NCBI GenBank assembly: GCA_028822845.1
Contig: JAPKCS010000006.1
Span: forward strand, 1 to 64,000
DNA: 64,000 nucleotides
From: Candidatus Poseidoniaceae archaeon
GTDB lineage: Archaea; Thermoplasmatota; Poseidoniia; Poseidoniales; Poseidoniaceae
Reading direction: 5' to 3'
Of the stretch, positions 20,002-29,614 are shown one piece after another. Position numbers and translations under genes: made by a program. Within the stretch, counting starts at the first letter, position 1; every line of letters begins with the position of its first letter. The notes under the pieces were generated by a model. It saw nothing but the letters and a program-made list of their open reading frames with translations. It made no database searches and was not told the DNA's origin.

Positions 20002-21243
20002 ATGACCGAGAGAGTGACAGCCACCACAGCGCCGTACACCATCGGGCGACCTCCGTTTCGCCCGGGTGAAGAGGCTGATTTTGGTGGTAAATTCAAGGAA
20101 CAGCCCGGTGACTTAAACCGGCCTGACCCTCTTTCATGCAGTGCTCAAGACACCGTGCCCCATGCAGTGGGTTTGGTCCGTGTCCTCAACGATGAAGGTG
20201 AAGCTCTCGGCGAGTGGGATCCAAAACTCGATGCTGAAACCTTGATTCAGGGCCTCGAATACATGATGCGTCTGCGTATTTTTGATGACAGAATGATCAA
20301 AATGCAGCGGACTGGGAAACTCTCATTCTACATGCGATCCTTGGGCGAAGAAGCAATTGCAATCGCTCAAACAATGGCGCTTGAAACACAGGATTGGATT
20401 TTCCCGTCCTACCGCCAACCTGGCGCTCAATTCGTTCGTGGTCGTGACATGGTCAGCATGATTTGCCATTGCATTGGAAACACTGAAGACAACGTCAAAG
20501 GGCGTCAAATGCCGGTCCATTACACATGGAAGGAAGGCCGCTTTATCTCGATTTCATCCCCTGTTGGAACTCAGTTTTCCCAGGCGGTTGGTGTGGCAAT
20601 GGCAAGCGCCTACAAAGGCGATGATGAAGTCTGCATTTCGTGGTTGGGCGACGGTACCTCTGCCCAAGGCGATTACCATTACGCTCTCAACTTCGCTTCC
20701 ACCTTCAAGCCCCCTGTGATCCTCAATGTGGTCAACAACCAATGGGCCATCTCCACCCACGCCAACCTAGCAACGGGTGGACGAACCTTTGCAGAGCGTG
20801 GCCTGGCCTATGACATCCCTTCGTTCCGAGTGGATGGCAACGATTTCTTGGCACTCTACAGCGTCACCAAATGGGCTCGCCAACGCGGTGCTGCGGGCTT
20901 AGGAGCCACACACATCGAAGTGTACACCTACCGAACAGGCGCTCACTCGTCTTCTGATGACCCCTCTGCCTACCGACCAAGCGAGGAATACAAAAGCTGG
21001 CCTGGTGGCGATCCGATTGAACGCCTCAAGAACCACTTGATCAAGAGCGACATGTGGGATGAAAAGCGCGACGCAGCGCTTGCCCAGAAAATCGATGACG
21101 AAGTGATGACTTCCTACAAAGCAGCATGTGAGTTTGGGGATTTAGCAAGCGGCCCCTACCCACCAGCATCAACAATCTTTACCGAAGTTTACGAAACCGT
21201 TCCTTGGCACGTTCAAGAACAACGCGAGGAACTCGGCAAGTGA
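20002..21243 (+). CDS. bkdA1: branched-chain 2-oxoacid dehydrogenase E1 alpha subunit
   Basis: Thiamine-diphosphate-dependent decarboxylase subunit, 413 residues. The TPP motif begins at GDGTSAQGD (about 217) and ends with NNQWAIS (about 245). GKGRQMPVHY, ISSPVGTQ and the phosphorylation-loop-like YRTGAHSSSDDPSAYR match branched-chain E1alpha better than pyruvate E1alpha, as does the C-terminal YETVPWHVQEQREEL. Substrate choice is inferred; pyruvate cannot be excluded. A GAGGTGA site lies upstream of the ATG. First E subunit of a lipA-E1alpha-E1beta-E2-E3 operon; E1beta starts 1 nt after its stop. Confidence 0.9.
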   Translation: MTERVTATTAPYTIGRPPFRPGEEADFGGKFKEQPGDLNRPDPLSCSAQDTVPHAVGLVRVLNDEGEALGEWDPKLDAETLIQGLEYMMRLRIFDDRMIKMQRTGKLSFYMRSLGEEAIAIAQTMALETQDWIFPSYRQPGAQFVRGRDMVSMICHCIGNTEDNVKGRQMPVHYTWKEGRFISISSPVGTQFSQAVGVAMASAYKGDDEVCISWLGDGTSAQGDYHYALNFASTFKPPVILNVVNNQWAISTHANLATGGRTFAERGLAYDIPSFRVDGNDFLALYSVTKWARQRGAAGLGATHIEVYTYRTGAHSSSDDPSAYRPSEEYKSWPGGDPIERLKNHLIKSDMWDEKRDAALAQKIDDEVMTSYKAACEFGDLASGPYPPASTIFTEVYETVPWHVQEQREELGK

Positions 21244-21244
21244 G

Positions 21245-22264
21245 GTGACCATGATGACACAAATGAACATGATCAAAGCACTCAACTCAGCCCTTGAGGT
21301 TCAACTCGAGAAGGACCCGAACATCGTGATCTTCGGTGAAGACGTCGGTTTCTTCGGCGGAGTCTTCCGCGTCACTGACGGCTTGCAAGCCAAGTTTGGA
21401 GAGCACCGGGTGTTCGATTCGCCTTTGGCCGAAGGTGGCATTGCCGCCATCGCTATGGGTATGGGCCTGAATGGGCTTCGACCGGTCGCTGAAATCCAAT
21501 TTGCAGACTACATTTTCCCAGCCTATGACCAAATTGTCAATGAAATCGCAAAAGTGCGCCACCGATCCGGTGGAGAGTTCACCGCACCGCTCACCTTCCG
21601 AACACCTGCTGGAGGCGGCATCAAGGGAGGCCACCATCATTCACAATCTCCAGAAGCACAATTCACCCACACGCCTGGACTGAAGGTTGTGTACTGTTCG
21701 ACACCATACAACGCCAAGGGCTTGTTGACCGCTGCAATCGAATGCAACGACCCAGTCATTTTCTTTGAACCAAAGCGTTGCTACCGTGGTCCGTTTTACG
21801 GCGACCCACACAACGTGCCTACATGGAACGACCATCCGGATGCAGAAGTACCAGAAGGCCACTACATCGTGCCGATGGAAGAAGCACGAATCGTTCGTGA
21901 AGGTGAAGCATGCACCGTCATCGCATGGGGCACCATGGTCCACGTCTGTGAACAAGCCATCAAGGATTCAGGCATCGATTGTGAATTGATCGACCTCCAA
22001 ACGTTGGTTCCTTGGGACCGAGACACTGTTGTCAACTCAATCAAGAAGACAGGTCGCTGTGTCATCGTTCATGAAGCACCAAAAACCAGCGGATTTGGTG
22101 CAGAGATGAGTGCATCAATACAGGAACGCTGTTTCTACCACCTCGAAGCACCAATCACTCGCGTGACCGGTTGGGACACCCCCTTCCCTCACACCACGGA
22201 ATGGGACTACATGCCCAGTCCAGAACGAATTGCCGCAGCAATAAAGAAAACACAGGAGGACTAA
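21245..22264 (+). CDS. bkdA2: branched-chain 2-oxoacid dehydrogenase E1 beta subunit
   Basis: Partner of E1alpha in the alpha2-beta2 decarboxylase; 339 residues. Characteristic stretches are IFGEDVGFFGGVFR, PLAEGGIAAIAMGMG, AEIQFADYIFPAYDQIVNE, HHHSQSPEA with the active-site His region, and the C-terminal transketolase domain (IAWGTMVHVCEQA, HEAPKTSGFGAEM). The similarity is to branched-chain E1beta. GTGAGGTGACC before the ATG provides the ribosome-binding site and overlaps the upstream stop, indicating coupled translation. Confidence 0.92.
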   Translation: MTMMTQMNMIKALNSALEVQLEKDPNIVIFGEDVGFFGGVFRVTDGLQAKFGEHRVFDSPLAEGGIAAIAMGMGLNGLRPVAEIQFADYIFPAYDQIVNEIAKVRHRSGGEFTAPLTFRTPAGGGIKGGHHHSQSPEAQFTHTPGLKVVYCSTPYNAKGLLTAAIECNDPVIFFEPKRCYRGPFYGDPHNVPTWNDHPDAEVPEGHYIVPMEEARIVREGEACTVIAWGTMVHVCEQAIKDSGIDCELIDLQTLVPWDRDTVVNSIKKTGRCVIVHEAPKTSGFGAEMSASIQERCFYHLEAPITRVTGWDTPFPHTTEWDYMPSPERIAAAIKKTQED

Positions 22265-22266
22265 AA

Positions 22267-23544
22267 ATGGGAACATTTGCATTTAAAATGCCAGATATTG
22301 GAGAAGGTGTCGTCGAAGGCGAAGTTGTTGAATGGATGGTTGCCGTTGGTGACACCGTCAAAGAAGACGATCCTATTCTCTCGGTCATGACTGACAAAGC
22401 AACCGTCGAAATCCCTTCACCTGTTGACGGGAAAGTAACCAGAGTCGTCGGTGAAGCCGGTGACATCCTCCCAGTAGGCGTTGTCTGCATTGAATTCGAA
22501 GTTGATGGCGCTGGAAACGCATCAGCATCCGAGGCTGTTCCGGCAAAGGAAGAAGCTCCTGCCGTGAAAGAAGAAGTCGCAAAGGCTCCTGCTGCTCCCG
22601 CACCAGCACCTGCTCCTGCTCCTGCGCCAGCACCCGCTGCTGCAGTCGCTCGAGCCCCCGGCACCAAAGCACTTGCAAGCCCCGCTGTTCGTCAACGAGC
22701 ACGTGAGGCAAACATCAGCCTCGACCATGTGGCAGGAAGCGGTCCCGCAGGACGAATCAGCCATGCTGATTTGGATGCACACATCGCTGGAGGCGCATCC
22801 GGTGCAAGCCGATCCGCACCTGTTGGAGCCCGTGCACGGGTTGAACTCAACGGAACCGAGGCCATCAAGGTCATTGGCCTGCGCAGAAAGATTGCAGATT
22901 CAATGATTGCATCATACTCGACCATCCCTCACTTCTCTTACTTTGAGGAAGTTGATGTCACCGCTTTGGAAGACCTTCGTCAGCACCTCAACGCAACACG
23001 ACCCGAGGGCGCTCCGAAGCTCACCTACCTGCCCTTCATCATGCAATCACTGGTCAAGGCACTCGCTAAGAGCCCAGAATGCAACGCCCTTTACGATGAT
23101 GAGGCCAACGTCGTCACCCGACATGAAGCCATCAACCTTGGAATTGCAACTCAGACCGATCGAGGACTGTTTGTCCCAGTGGTCAAACACGTCGAAGCCA
23201 TGGACATCTGGCAATCTGCCTCAGAGATGGTTCGTGTCACCAGCGCAACTCGCGATGGCAAAGCCGGTGTGGATGACCTCAGTGGCTCCACATTCACCAT
23301 CACCAGCCTAGGTCGCCTCGGCGGCCTCGGTGCAACACCAATCATCAACAAGCCTGAAGTCGGTATTCTTGGCGTTCACAATGCAACTGACCGTGCCGTT
23401 GTCCGCAACGGTGCTGTTGTGATTCGTCGAATGATGAACCTCTCGTCGTCGTGGGACCACCGAGTGGTCGATGGACATGACGGAGCAACCTTGGTTCAAC
23501 TGGTGAAGACCTACCTCGAGAATCCTGCGACCATCTTTATGTGA
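22267..23544 (+). CDS. bkdB: dihydrolipoamide acyltransferase E2 of the 2-oxoacid dehydrogenase
   Basis: 425 residues from the ATG at 22267, placed by GGAGG 5 nt upstream; longer frames run into E1beta. Order: one lipoyl domain (1-80) with the lipoylated Lys44 in MTDKATVEI, an Ala-Pro-rich flexible linker (about 95-125), a peripheral-subunit-binding domain (about 130-170, SPAVRQRAREANIS) and the catalytic domain ending with DHRVVDG, which supplies the active-site His and Asp. Transfers acyl groups from E1 to CoA and forms the core of the complex. Lipoylation would depend on LipA and LipB in this window. Confidence 0.94.
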   Translation: MGTFAFKMPDIGEGVVEGEVVEWMVAVGDTVKEDDPILSVMTDKATVEIPSPVDGKVTRVVGEAGDILPVGVVCIEFEVDGAGNASASEAVPAKEEAPAVKEEVAKAPAAPAPAPAPAPAPAPAAAVARAPGTKALASPAVRQRAREANISLDHVAGSGPAGRISHADLDAHIAGGASGASRSAPVGARARVELNGTEAIKVIGLRRKIADSMIASYSTIPHFSYFEEVDVTALEDLRQHLNATRPEGAPKLTYLPFIMQSLVKALAKSPECNALYDDEANVVTRHEAINLGIATQTDRGLFVPVVKHVEAMDIWQSASEMVRVTSATRDGKAGVDDLSGSTFTITSLGRLGGLGATPIINKPEVGILGVHNATDRAVVRNGAVVIRRMMNLSSSWDHRVVDGHDGATLVQLVKTYLENPATIFM

Positions 23545-23556
23545 GGTTTGATTCAA

Positions 23557-24987
23557 ATGGAGACAAAAAAGTGTCAAGTTCTCGTCATCGGTGCTGGCCC
23601 AGGTGGTTACGTCGCTGCAATTCGTGCCGGTCAACTCGGCCTCTCAACGATCATTGTTGAAGGTGAAAAGGTTGGAGGCACCTGCCTCATCCGTGGTTGC
23701 ATCCCCTCGAAAGCACTGATTCACGCTGCCCACAAGTTCCACAGTTTGGCTAAGCATGCCTCAAACGACGGCCACATGGGGATTTCAATCCCTGGACCGG
23801 CCGAGCTCAACATGGCGAACCTCGTCAACTGGAAAGAGAACATTGTAACTCGACTCAACAAAGGTGTTCAACACCTGCTCAAGAACGCTGGTGCAGAACT
23901 CATCATCGGATGGGCCGAATTCCAAGATGCAAAGACCGTCAAAATCGGTGAAGGAAAAGACGCCATCATCGTCCAGGCAGACCATGTCATCTTGGCAAAT
24001 GGTTCAGTCCCGATTGAACTTCCGTTCATGCCTTATGCTGAACATGTCATCTCTTCAAGAGAAGCACTTTCACTCGAAACACTTCCAAAGCACGTCGCCA
24101 TTGTTGGTGGCGGCTACATCGGATTGGAATTGGGCATCACCTTCAGAATGCTTGGTTCTGAAGTCACCGTTGTCGAAGCGATGGACAGCGTGCTGCCAAT
24201 CTTCGACAAGGAACTGCGACGACCGTTGGAGATCTCCATCAAGAAGCAGAAAATCAAGACCCATCTCGGCGTGTTTGCGAAGGGAACAGAAGCGACCAAG
24301 GATGGACGAATCCAACTCAACTTCATCGACAAGAACGAGAAAGATGAGAAAAAGATGCAAAACGTGGTCGTCGACAAGGTGCTTGTCACCGTCGGTCGCA
24401 AACCAAATTCAGCATCCTTGTCCCCAACCGGTGTGGCGCTCGATGAACGAGGTTTTGTCAAGGTCAACGACCGATGTGAAACCAACATGAAGGGCGTCTA
24501 TGCCATTGGCGATGTATGTGATTCTGGTGAAATGCTGGCTCACGTCGCCTCCTTCCAAGGGGAAATGGTTGCAGAAATTATTGCTGGAAAGAAGCGAGCC
24601 TACGATCCCGTGGCTGTCCCAGCCATCGTGTTCACTGAACCTGAGATCGTCTCTGTTGGTCTTTCTCCAGAAGAAGCTGAAGCCGCTGGACATCCCGTCA
24701 TCATCGGTAAATTCCCACTTGGTGCAAACGGTCGCGCACTGACACAGGAAGCAGAGAAATCTGCTGGATTCATCCGAATCTGTGCCCGTGAAGACGATCA
24801 CCGAATTCTGGGCATCCAAGGTGTTGGAACGCACATCAGTGAACTGGTTGGCGAATGGACCCTTGCGCTTGAGATGGGCGCACTGCTCGAAGATGTAGCA
24901 GGTACGATTCATGCTCACCCCACCATGACCGAGATGACCCACGAGGGTGTCTTGGCTACGTTGGGCCATGCCATCCATTCCGCTTGA
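23557..24987 (+). CDS. lpdA: dihydrolipoamide dehydrogenase E3
   Basis: FAD/NAD flavoprotein that reoxidises E2 dihydrolipoamide; 476 residues from the ATG at 23557. The start is chosen because GAGG lies 10 nt upstream (a TTG at 23548 would add three residues). Features: FAD-binding GAGPGGYVAA near 12-21, redox-active pair C43 and C48 in GGTCLIRGC, NAD-binding GGGYIGLELG near 180, and the C-terminal HAHPTMTEM with the catalytic His of the partner subunit. Fourth enzyme gene of the operon. Confidence 0.95.
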   Translation: METKKCQVLVIGAGPGGYVAAIRAGQLGLSTIIVEGEKVGGTCLIRGCIPSKALIHAAHKFHSLAKHASNDGHMGISIPGPAELNMANLVNWKENIVTRLNKGVQHLLKNAGAELIIGWAEFQDAKTVKIGEGKDAIIVQADHVILANGSVPIELPFMPYAEHVISSREALSLETLPKHVAIVGGGYIGLELGITFRMLGSEVTVVEAMDSVLPIFDKELRRPLEISIKKQKIKTHLGVFAKGTEATKDGRIQLNFIDKNEKDEKKMQNVVVDKVLVTVGRKPNSASLSPTGVALDERGFVKVNDRCETNMKGVYAIGDVCDSGEMLAHVASFQGEMVAEIIAGKKRAYDPVAVPAIVFTEPEIVSVGLSPEEAEAAGHPVIIGKFPLGANGRALTQEAEKSAGFIRICAREDDHRILGIQGVGTHISELVGEWTLALEMGALLEDVAGTIHAHPTMTEMTHEGVLATLGHAIHSA

Positions 24988-24998
24988 GAGGCTAAAAG

Positions 24999-25364
24999 AT
25001 GACCAACACAAACCTCCTCATCATTGGGAGTGTCACGTTTGTTCTTGGAATTCTAACAATCCCAATTCTGATTGGGGTCCTTTGCGCCCCGATGGGTTGC
25101 TTCATGATGTTTCTCAGTTTGTTCCTCTCAGGCCCGAGCCAAAGCCCGGTCTACATGCAACAACAATACCCTGGACAGATGAACCCTCAACAGCAACAAT
25201 ATGCTGCTCAAATGCAACAACAACAGCATGCCAATCAAATGCAACAGCAACAGCATGCCAATCAAATGCAACAGCAACAGTATGCCGCTCAAATGCAACA
25301 GCAACAGTATGTTCAACCCAGTGAAAACCCACAGGGTCAACCAGATTTCTGGAACGAAGATTGA
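24999..25364 (+). CDS. small two-helix membrane protein with Gln-rich tandem repeats
   Basis: Not recognised. 121 residues: two hydrophobic segments (about 5-27 and 30-45), then a hydrophilic C-terminal half made of near-identical nonapeptides QMQQQQ(H/Y)A(N/A), and an acidic end. GAGAGGCTAAAAG before the ATG gives a ribosome-binding site 11 nt after the E3 stop, so it is likely the last gene of the dehydrogenase operon. The Gln-rich tail could be disordered and self-associating. A link to the complex is positional only. Confidence 0.65.
   Translation: MTNTNLLIIGSVTFVLGILTIPILIGVLCAPMGCFMMFLSLFLSGPSQSPVYMQQQYPGQMNPQQQQYAAQMQQQQHANQMQQQQHANQMQQQQYAAQMQQQQYVQPSENPQGQPDFWNED
25209..25310 (+). 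repeat. 27-bp coding tandem repeat, about 3.8 copies
   Basis: Units start at 25209, 25236, 25263 and 25290 (the last partial), each coding Gln-Met-Gln-Gln-Gln-Gln-(His/Tyr)-Ala-(Asn/Ala). Copies 1 and 2 differ by one synonymous CAA/CAG change, which suggests recent expansion by slippage or unequal exchange. A shorter degenerate copy precedes the array. Confidence 0.9.
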
Positions 25365-25386
25365 ACTCAGCCCAACGGGTTGAGGA

Positions 25387-27780
25387 TCACGAACCGCAAC
25401 TCATGCAATCATCAGGAGTATCAAGCGAGCAAGCAATCGCCTCGAGGCTGGAGATTTCTTCAGCTCGGTCGGCTAAGCCACCAACGGTTTGATCCTCTGT
25501 CTTCTTGGCTTCAACAGTAAACTGAATTGCATCTGCCGCTGCCTTTGTTCGCAGATAGTACATGCCGGTCTTCAGGCCCTGTTTCCATCCGTAGAAGTGC
25601 ATCGAAGTGACCTTTGCAGGGTTTGCGTCCACCATGTGAATGTTCATCGATTGACTTTGGTCGACGTAAGCACCACGGTCAGCAGCCATGTCCAAGACGT
25701 GACGTTGCTTGATTTCCCAGGTGGTTTTGTAGAGTTCCTTGATCCATGCAGGGATGCCTTCAATCTCTTGAATGGAGCCCTTGTGGCGAAGGATTTCGTC
25801 CTTCATTCCAATGCTCCAGAGATCCAGTTCAATCAGGTCTCGAACCAAGTGCTTGTTGAGAACAATGAATTCACCAGAGAGGGTTCGGCGCACATAGAGG
25901 TTGGAAGTGAAGGCTTCAAAGCACTCATTGTTTCCAAGGATTTGCGAGGTCGATGCAGTTGGCATTGGGGCCAAGAGCAGCGAGTTGCGCATTCCATGTT
26001 CTACGATTTCGCTCTTCAGTGCAGTCCAATCCCAACGACCGCTGTGGTCGTTCATGCCCCAAAGGTCGAATTGTAATTGACCTTGGCTGGCAGGTGAGCC
26101 TTGGAACGTCGAATACGGGCCTTCTGCAACCGCTCCGTCCTTCGAGGCGGTGCACGCTGCGAAGTACAGAGTTTCAAAAATTTCCTTGTTGAGTTTTCGA
26201 GCTTCCGGACTCTCGAACGGCAACTTCAGCAAAGCAAAGGTGTCGGCGAGGCCTTGAACACCAAGACCGATTGGTCGGTGGCGCATGTTGGAGTTTCGTG
26301 CTTCTGGGACCGGGTAGTAGTTGACATCGATCACACGGTTGAGGTTTCCAGTTGCGTGGTAGGTAACATCATACAACAACTGATGGTTGAAGGTCTTCGT
26401 TTCGAGATCAACGTACTTGTTGAGAGCGATTGAGGCAAGGTTGCAAACAGCCACTTCGTCCTTTGCAGTGTATTCCATAATCTCGGTGCACAGGTTCGAC
26501 GAGCGAATGGTTCCGAGGTTCTTCTGATTGGATTTTTCGTTTGCTGCATCCTTGTAGAGCATGTAAGGGGTTCCAGTCTCAATTTGAGATTCGACGACTT
26601 TGTCCCAAACAGTTCGTGCCGGAACGGTCTCACGTGCAAGGCCTTGTGCCTCATAAGATTCGTACAATTCCTTGAATTCGGCACCGTATGCGTCCTGAAG
26701 ACCAGGGCATTCATTGGGGCAGAAGAAGGACCAGTCGGCGGCTTGCTCGACGCGTTCCATGAACAAATCGGGCGTCCACAGAGCGTAGAACAAATCACGT
26801 GCACGGAGTTCTTCCTTACCGTGGTTCTTTCGTAGGTCGAGGAAAGCGAGGATGTCTGGGTGCCATGGTTCGAGGTAGATTGCGATCGAACCCTTTCGCT
26901 TGCCGCCACCTTGGTCGACGTAGCGAGCGGTGTCGTTGAAGACGCGGAGCATAGGGACGATACCGTTGCTTTGGCCGTTGGTGCCCTTGATGTAGGAACC
27001 CTTCGAACGGACGTGGTGGATTGAGAGTCCAATACCACCTGCAGACTTGGAAATCAAAGCACACTGCTTGAGTGTATCATAAATCCCATCCAGAGAATCA
27101 TCTTGCATGGTCAGGAGGAAACAGGACGACATCTGTGGCGTTGGTGTACCAGAGTTGAACAGGGTTGGGGTGGCGTGAGTAAAGTATCCTTGACTCATCA
27201 GATCATAGGTCTCAAGGGCCTTGGCGATGTTTTCGTGGTGAATACCAACGGCAACGCGCATCAACATGTGCTGTGGTCGTTCTGCAATTTCGCCTAACAA
27301 ACGCAAAAGGTAAGAACGCTCAAGGGTCTTGAATCCAAAGTAATCGTAATTGTGGTCACGGGTGTAGTCGATGTGATTGTCGAGGACCTCGGCGTTGTCC
27401 ATGATGATCTTGAACACTTCTTCAGAGATCAAGGGCGCATGCTTGCCGGATTCTGGATCGATGTATTCTCTCAAATCGGTGATGACTTCACTGAAGGTTT
27501 CCTTGGTTGAACGGTGGAGGTCGTCAACACAGATGCGTGCTGCAAGTCGACTGTAATCTGGGTGTTGAGACGCAAGGGAGGCGGCCGTCTCAGCAGCAAG
27601 TTGGTCGAGTTCGCGAGTGGTGACACCATCGTACAAACCTTCGATGGTCAGCTTAGTAACGTGACCTGGGTCGATCCAAACTGGGTCGAGTCCGTAGGTC
27701 AAGGTACGCAGCTTGTCGTGGATGGCATCGAAACGCACATCCTCTCGCTCTCCTTTTCTGTTTACTACTTGCATGGTCAT
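25387..27780 (-). CDS. nrdA: ribonucleoside-diphosphate reductase large subunit, class Ia
   Basis: 797 residues. Reduces ribonucleotides to deoxyribonucleotides with the NrdB radical subunit. An ATP-cone regulatory domain occupies about 1-95 ([18 protein letters not shown]). The barrel contains Cys in MSSCFLL, the thiyl-radical segment SNLCTEI (Cys431), the substrate-site run [17 protein letters not shown] and the [10 protein letters not shown] loop. It ends with the redox-relay tail CMSCGS. The sequence pattern resembles eukaryotic/viral-type class Ia enzymes. GGAGG lies 7 nt before the ATG. Encoded 61 nt downstream of nrdB on the same strand, so one transcript is likely. Confidence 0.96.
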   Translation of the reverse strand: MTMQVVNRKGEREDVRFDAIHDKLRTLTYGLDPVWIDPGHVTKLTIEGLYDGVTTRELDQLAAETAASLASQHPDYSRLAARICVDDLHRSTKETFSEVITDLREYIDPESGKHAPLISEEVFKIIMDNAEVLDNHIDYTRDHNYDYFGFKTLERSYLLRLLGEIAERPQHMLMRVAVGIHHENIAKALETYDLMSQGYFTHATPTLFNSGTPTPQMSSCFLLTMQDDSLDGIYDTLKQCALISKSAGGIGLSIHHVRSKGSYIKGTNGQSNGIVPMLRVFNDTARYVDQGGGKRKGSIAIYLEPWHPDILAFLDLRKNHGKEELRARDLFYALWTPDLFMERVEQAADWSFFCPNECPGLQDAYGAEFKELYESYEAQGLARETVPARTVWDKVVESQIETGTPYMLYKDAANEKSNQKNLGTIRSSNLCTEIMEYTAKDEVAVCNLASIALNKYVDLETKTFNHQLLYDVTYHATGNLNRVIDVNYYPVPEARNSNMRHRPIGLGVQGLADTFALLKLPFESPEARKLNKEIFETLYFAACTASKDGAVAEGPYSTFQGSPASQGQLQFDLWGMNDHSGRWDWTALKSEIVEHGMRNSLLLAPMPTASTSQILGNNECFEAFTSNLYVRRTLSGEFIVLNKHLVRDLIELDLWSIGMKDEILRHKGSIQEIEGIPAWIKELYKTTWEIKQRHVLDMAADRGAYVDQSQSMNIHMVDANPAKVTSMHFYGWKQGLKTGMYYLRTKAAADAIQFTVEAKKTEDQTVGGLADRAEEISSLEAIACSLDTPDDCMSCGS

Positions 27781-27841
27781 ATTTTTTCCTCCATTTCTAA
27801 ATTGTGTGATTGCGCAGTATCTTCATATCGTCGCGTACGGC

Positions 27842-28888
27842 TCAAAAGTCTTCGTCAACTGAGAAGCGTTGTTGGACGCTTCCGAGTGATGCAGTGTCCA
27901 TGACGCCGGCCTTTTGGTATTCAGCGACACGCTTCTCGAAGAAGTTTGTCTTGCCTTGCATGGAAATCATTTCCATCCAAGGGAAGGGGTTGACGACGTT
28001 GTAAATCTTGCTTGCTCCAAGAGCGACCAAGAGTCTGTCTGCTACAAATTGAATGTACTGTTCCATGAGAATGGAGTTCATTCCGATGAGGGAGACAGGA
28101 AGGGCATTGGTGACGAATTCAATCTCAATCTCGACCGCTTCTGCGATGATGCGGGTGATCATGTTGTTTCCAGCACCACGGAGGAGTTTGTTGTGAAGCA
28201 AGCAAGCAAAGTCGCAATGCAGACCTTCATCTCGGGAAATCAATTCATTGGAAAAGGTGAGTCCGGGCATAAGGCCACGCTTCTTCAACCAGAAAATGGC
28301 ACAGAAGGAGCCAGAGAAGAAGATACCTTCAACGGCAGCAAAAGCGACCAGACGCTCAGCAAAGGAGCCTCGCTTGCGGGACAACCAACGCATGGCCCAT
28401 TCGCCCTTCCTCTTGACTGAAGGTACGGTTTCAAGAGCCTTGAACAAGTGATCTTTTTCCTTGTCGTCCTTGATGTAGGTGTCAATCAAAAGGGAATAGG
28501 TTTCTGCATGTATGTTTTCCATCATGATTTGGAAACCATAGAAAGCGCGGGCTTCAGGCCAGCAGACTTCGTTCGAGAAATTGATACCTAAGTTCTCATT
28601 GACAATGCCATCGCTTGCGGCAAAGAAAGCAAGAATATGCTTGAGGAAATGCTGCTCATCGGAATTGAGGGCTTTCCAGTCTTTGAGATCTTCAGCCAAA
28701 TCAATCTCTTCTGCGGTCCAGAAGCAGGCCATCTGTTGCTTGTACATCTCCCAAATGTCGGAGTGCTGAATCGGGAACAGAACGAATCGGTCGAGGTTTG
28801 CCTGGAGCATGGGTTCAAGGTGTTCTTGAGTCAGGTCGACGTCAAATCCTTCTGAGGGTGTGGCTGTATTGCTATGTTCGATTACCAT
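27842..28888 (-). CDS. nrdB: ribonucleoside-diphosphate reductase small subunit, class Ia
   Basis: 348 residues. Houses the di-iron centre and tyrosyl radical. Ligands seen: Asp63 (AEEIDLAED), Glu124 and His127 in MENIHAETY, and the EGIFFSGSF and [11 protein letters not shown] stretches with the remaining Glu/His ligands. The radical Tyr is Tyr131. The C-terminal FSVDEDF is the peptide that docks to NrdA. Several stretches, such as [20 protein letters not shown], are almost those of animal R2, so this gene may have come by transfer with a eukaryote-type lineage. Oxygen is needed to form the radical, which points to aerobic life. A TATA box about 60 nt upstream indicates its own promoter. Confidence 0.96.
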   Translation of the reverse strand: MVIEHSNTATPSEGFDVDLTQEHLEPMLQANLDRFVLFPIQHSDIWEMYKQQMACFWTAEEIDLAEDLKDWKALNSDEQHFLKHILAFFAASDGIVNENLGINFSNEVCWPEARAFYGFQIMMENIHAETYSLLIDTYIKDDKEKDHLFKALETVPSVKRKGEWAMRWLSRKRGSFAERLVAFAAVEGIFFSGSFCAIFWLKKRGLMPGLTFSNELISRDEGLHCDFACLLHNKLLRGAGNNMITRIIAEAVEIEIEFVTNALPVSLIGMNSILMEQYIQFVADRLLVALGASKIYNVVNPFPWMEMISMQGKTNFFEKRVAEYQKAGVMDTASLGSVQQRFSVDEDF

Positions 28889-28946
28889 TTGTGTATCCCC
28901 CTTGTTTCTTTCACGCGCTGGAATTTATTGGCCTTCCGATAGAGTG

Positions 28947-28956
28947 TATAATATAT
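28947..28956 (-). promoter_or_regulatory. TATA box of nrdB-nrdA
   Basis: Minus strand ATATATTATA, the strongest TATA-like element in the window, about 60 nt before the nrdB ATG. A start about 26 nt downstream leaves a leader of roughly 30 nt carrying GGGGGAT as a possible Shine-Dalgarno. Confidence 0.6.
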
Positions 28957-29127
28957 CCCCTTGTTGAGCGTGGCTCGAGGTCGTTTTGCCGAGTCATTCG
29001 TGCGGTCTCATAAGTAGCGCAGTGCATCATTAAAGCGTGTTTTCCGCCACATACTATAAAGGCCGGTTTCCCAATGTAAATTCCACACCTTCGCAAGGCT
29101 CGTTTCCACTCCATGACTGAGAATGTT

Positions 29128-29466
29128 TCAGGAATGTTTCTCAACTCCGGTAAAAGCGGAAGAAACCCATTCCCCATATTCCTGATTGGAATCGACGCTC
29201 CAAGAAAGAACTTCAGGCACATCATAGGGGTGCTGCTGGCGAAGGCGGGTGGTGACCGCCTCAAGTGCGGGTGAACTCAATTTGATCAAAAGGCGCCATT
29301 CCGATTCTGAGTGGACATCACCCTCCCAACGGTACATCGACTGAACCTTGTGATGTTGAACACACGCAGCCCCCGCATCGAGAAGGTTGAGTTCGAATTC
29401 ACCAACAAGGGCCTCCATCCAATCCCCCGGCAATGTGGTTTGAATCAGAAGAACATCGCAAGACAC
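29128..29466 (-). CDS. cutA: CutA1-like divalent-ion tolerance protein
   Basis: 112 residues from a GTG at 29466. The family pattern is clear: an initial beta strand LLIQTT, the AACVQHHKVQSMYRWEGDV core (family ACV...S.Y.W.G), EWRLLIKL and HPYDVPEVLSW. CutA1 forms ferredoxin-fold trimers; it is linked to metal tolerance but its biochemical role is unsettled. No ATG gives a complete first strand, so GTG is preferred. Located upstream of nrdB on the same strand, separated by 239 nt carrying the nrdB promoter. Confidence 0.85.
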   Translation of the reverse strand: MSCDVLLIQTTLPGDWMEALVGEFELNLLDAGAACVQHHKVQSMYRWEGDVHSESEWRLLIKLSSPALEAVTTRLRQQHPYDVPEVLSWSVDSNQEYGEWVSSAFTGVEKHS

Positions 29467-29614
29467 AAAACAATGACAGAGGACCCAGCCTAAGAATTCA
29501 ATGGCAGTTTGCCATCATCAAAGAGCAGATGAATGGGAACCGGTAGGTCTCACTTTCCAGGTCGATTGTGGTCCTATATTCAACAGAAGCACTTAGACCT
29601 CAAAAAAAGAGGCC

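Noticed and set aside
25209-25310. CRISPR-like array
   Set aside because: Contiguous in-frame tandem repeats with no spacers, coding for a Gln-rich tail.
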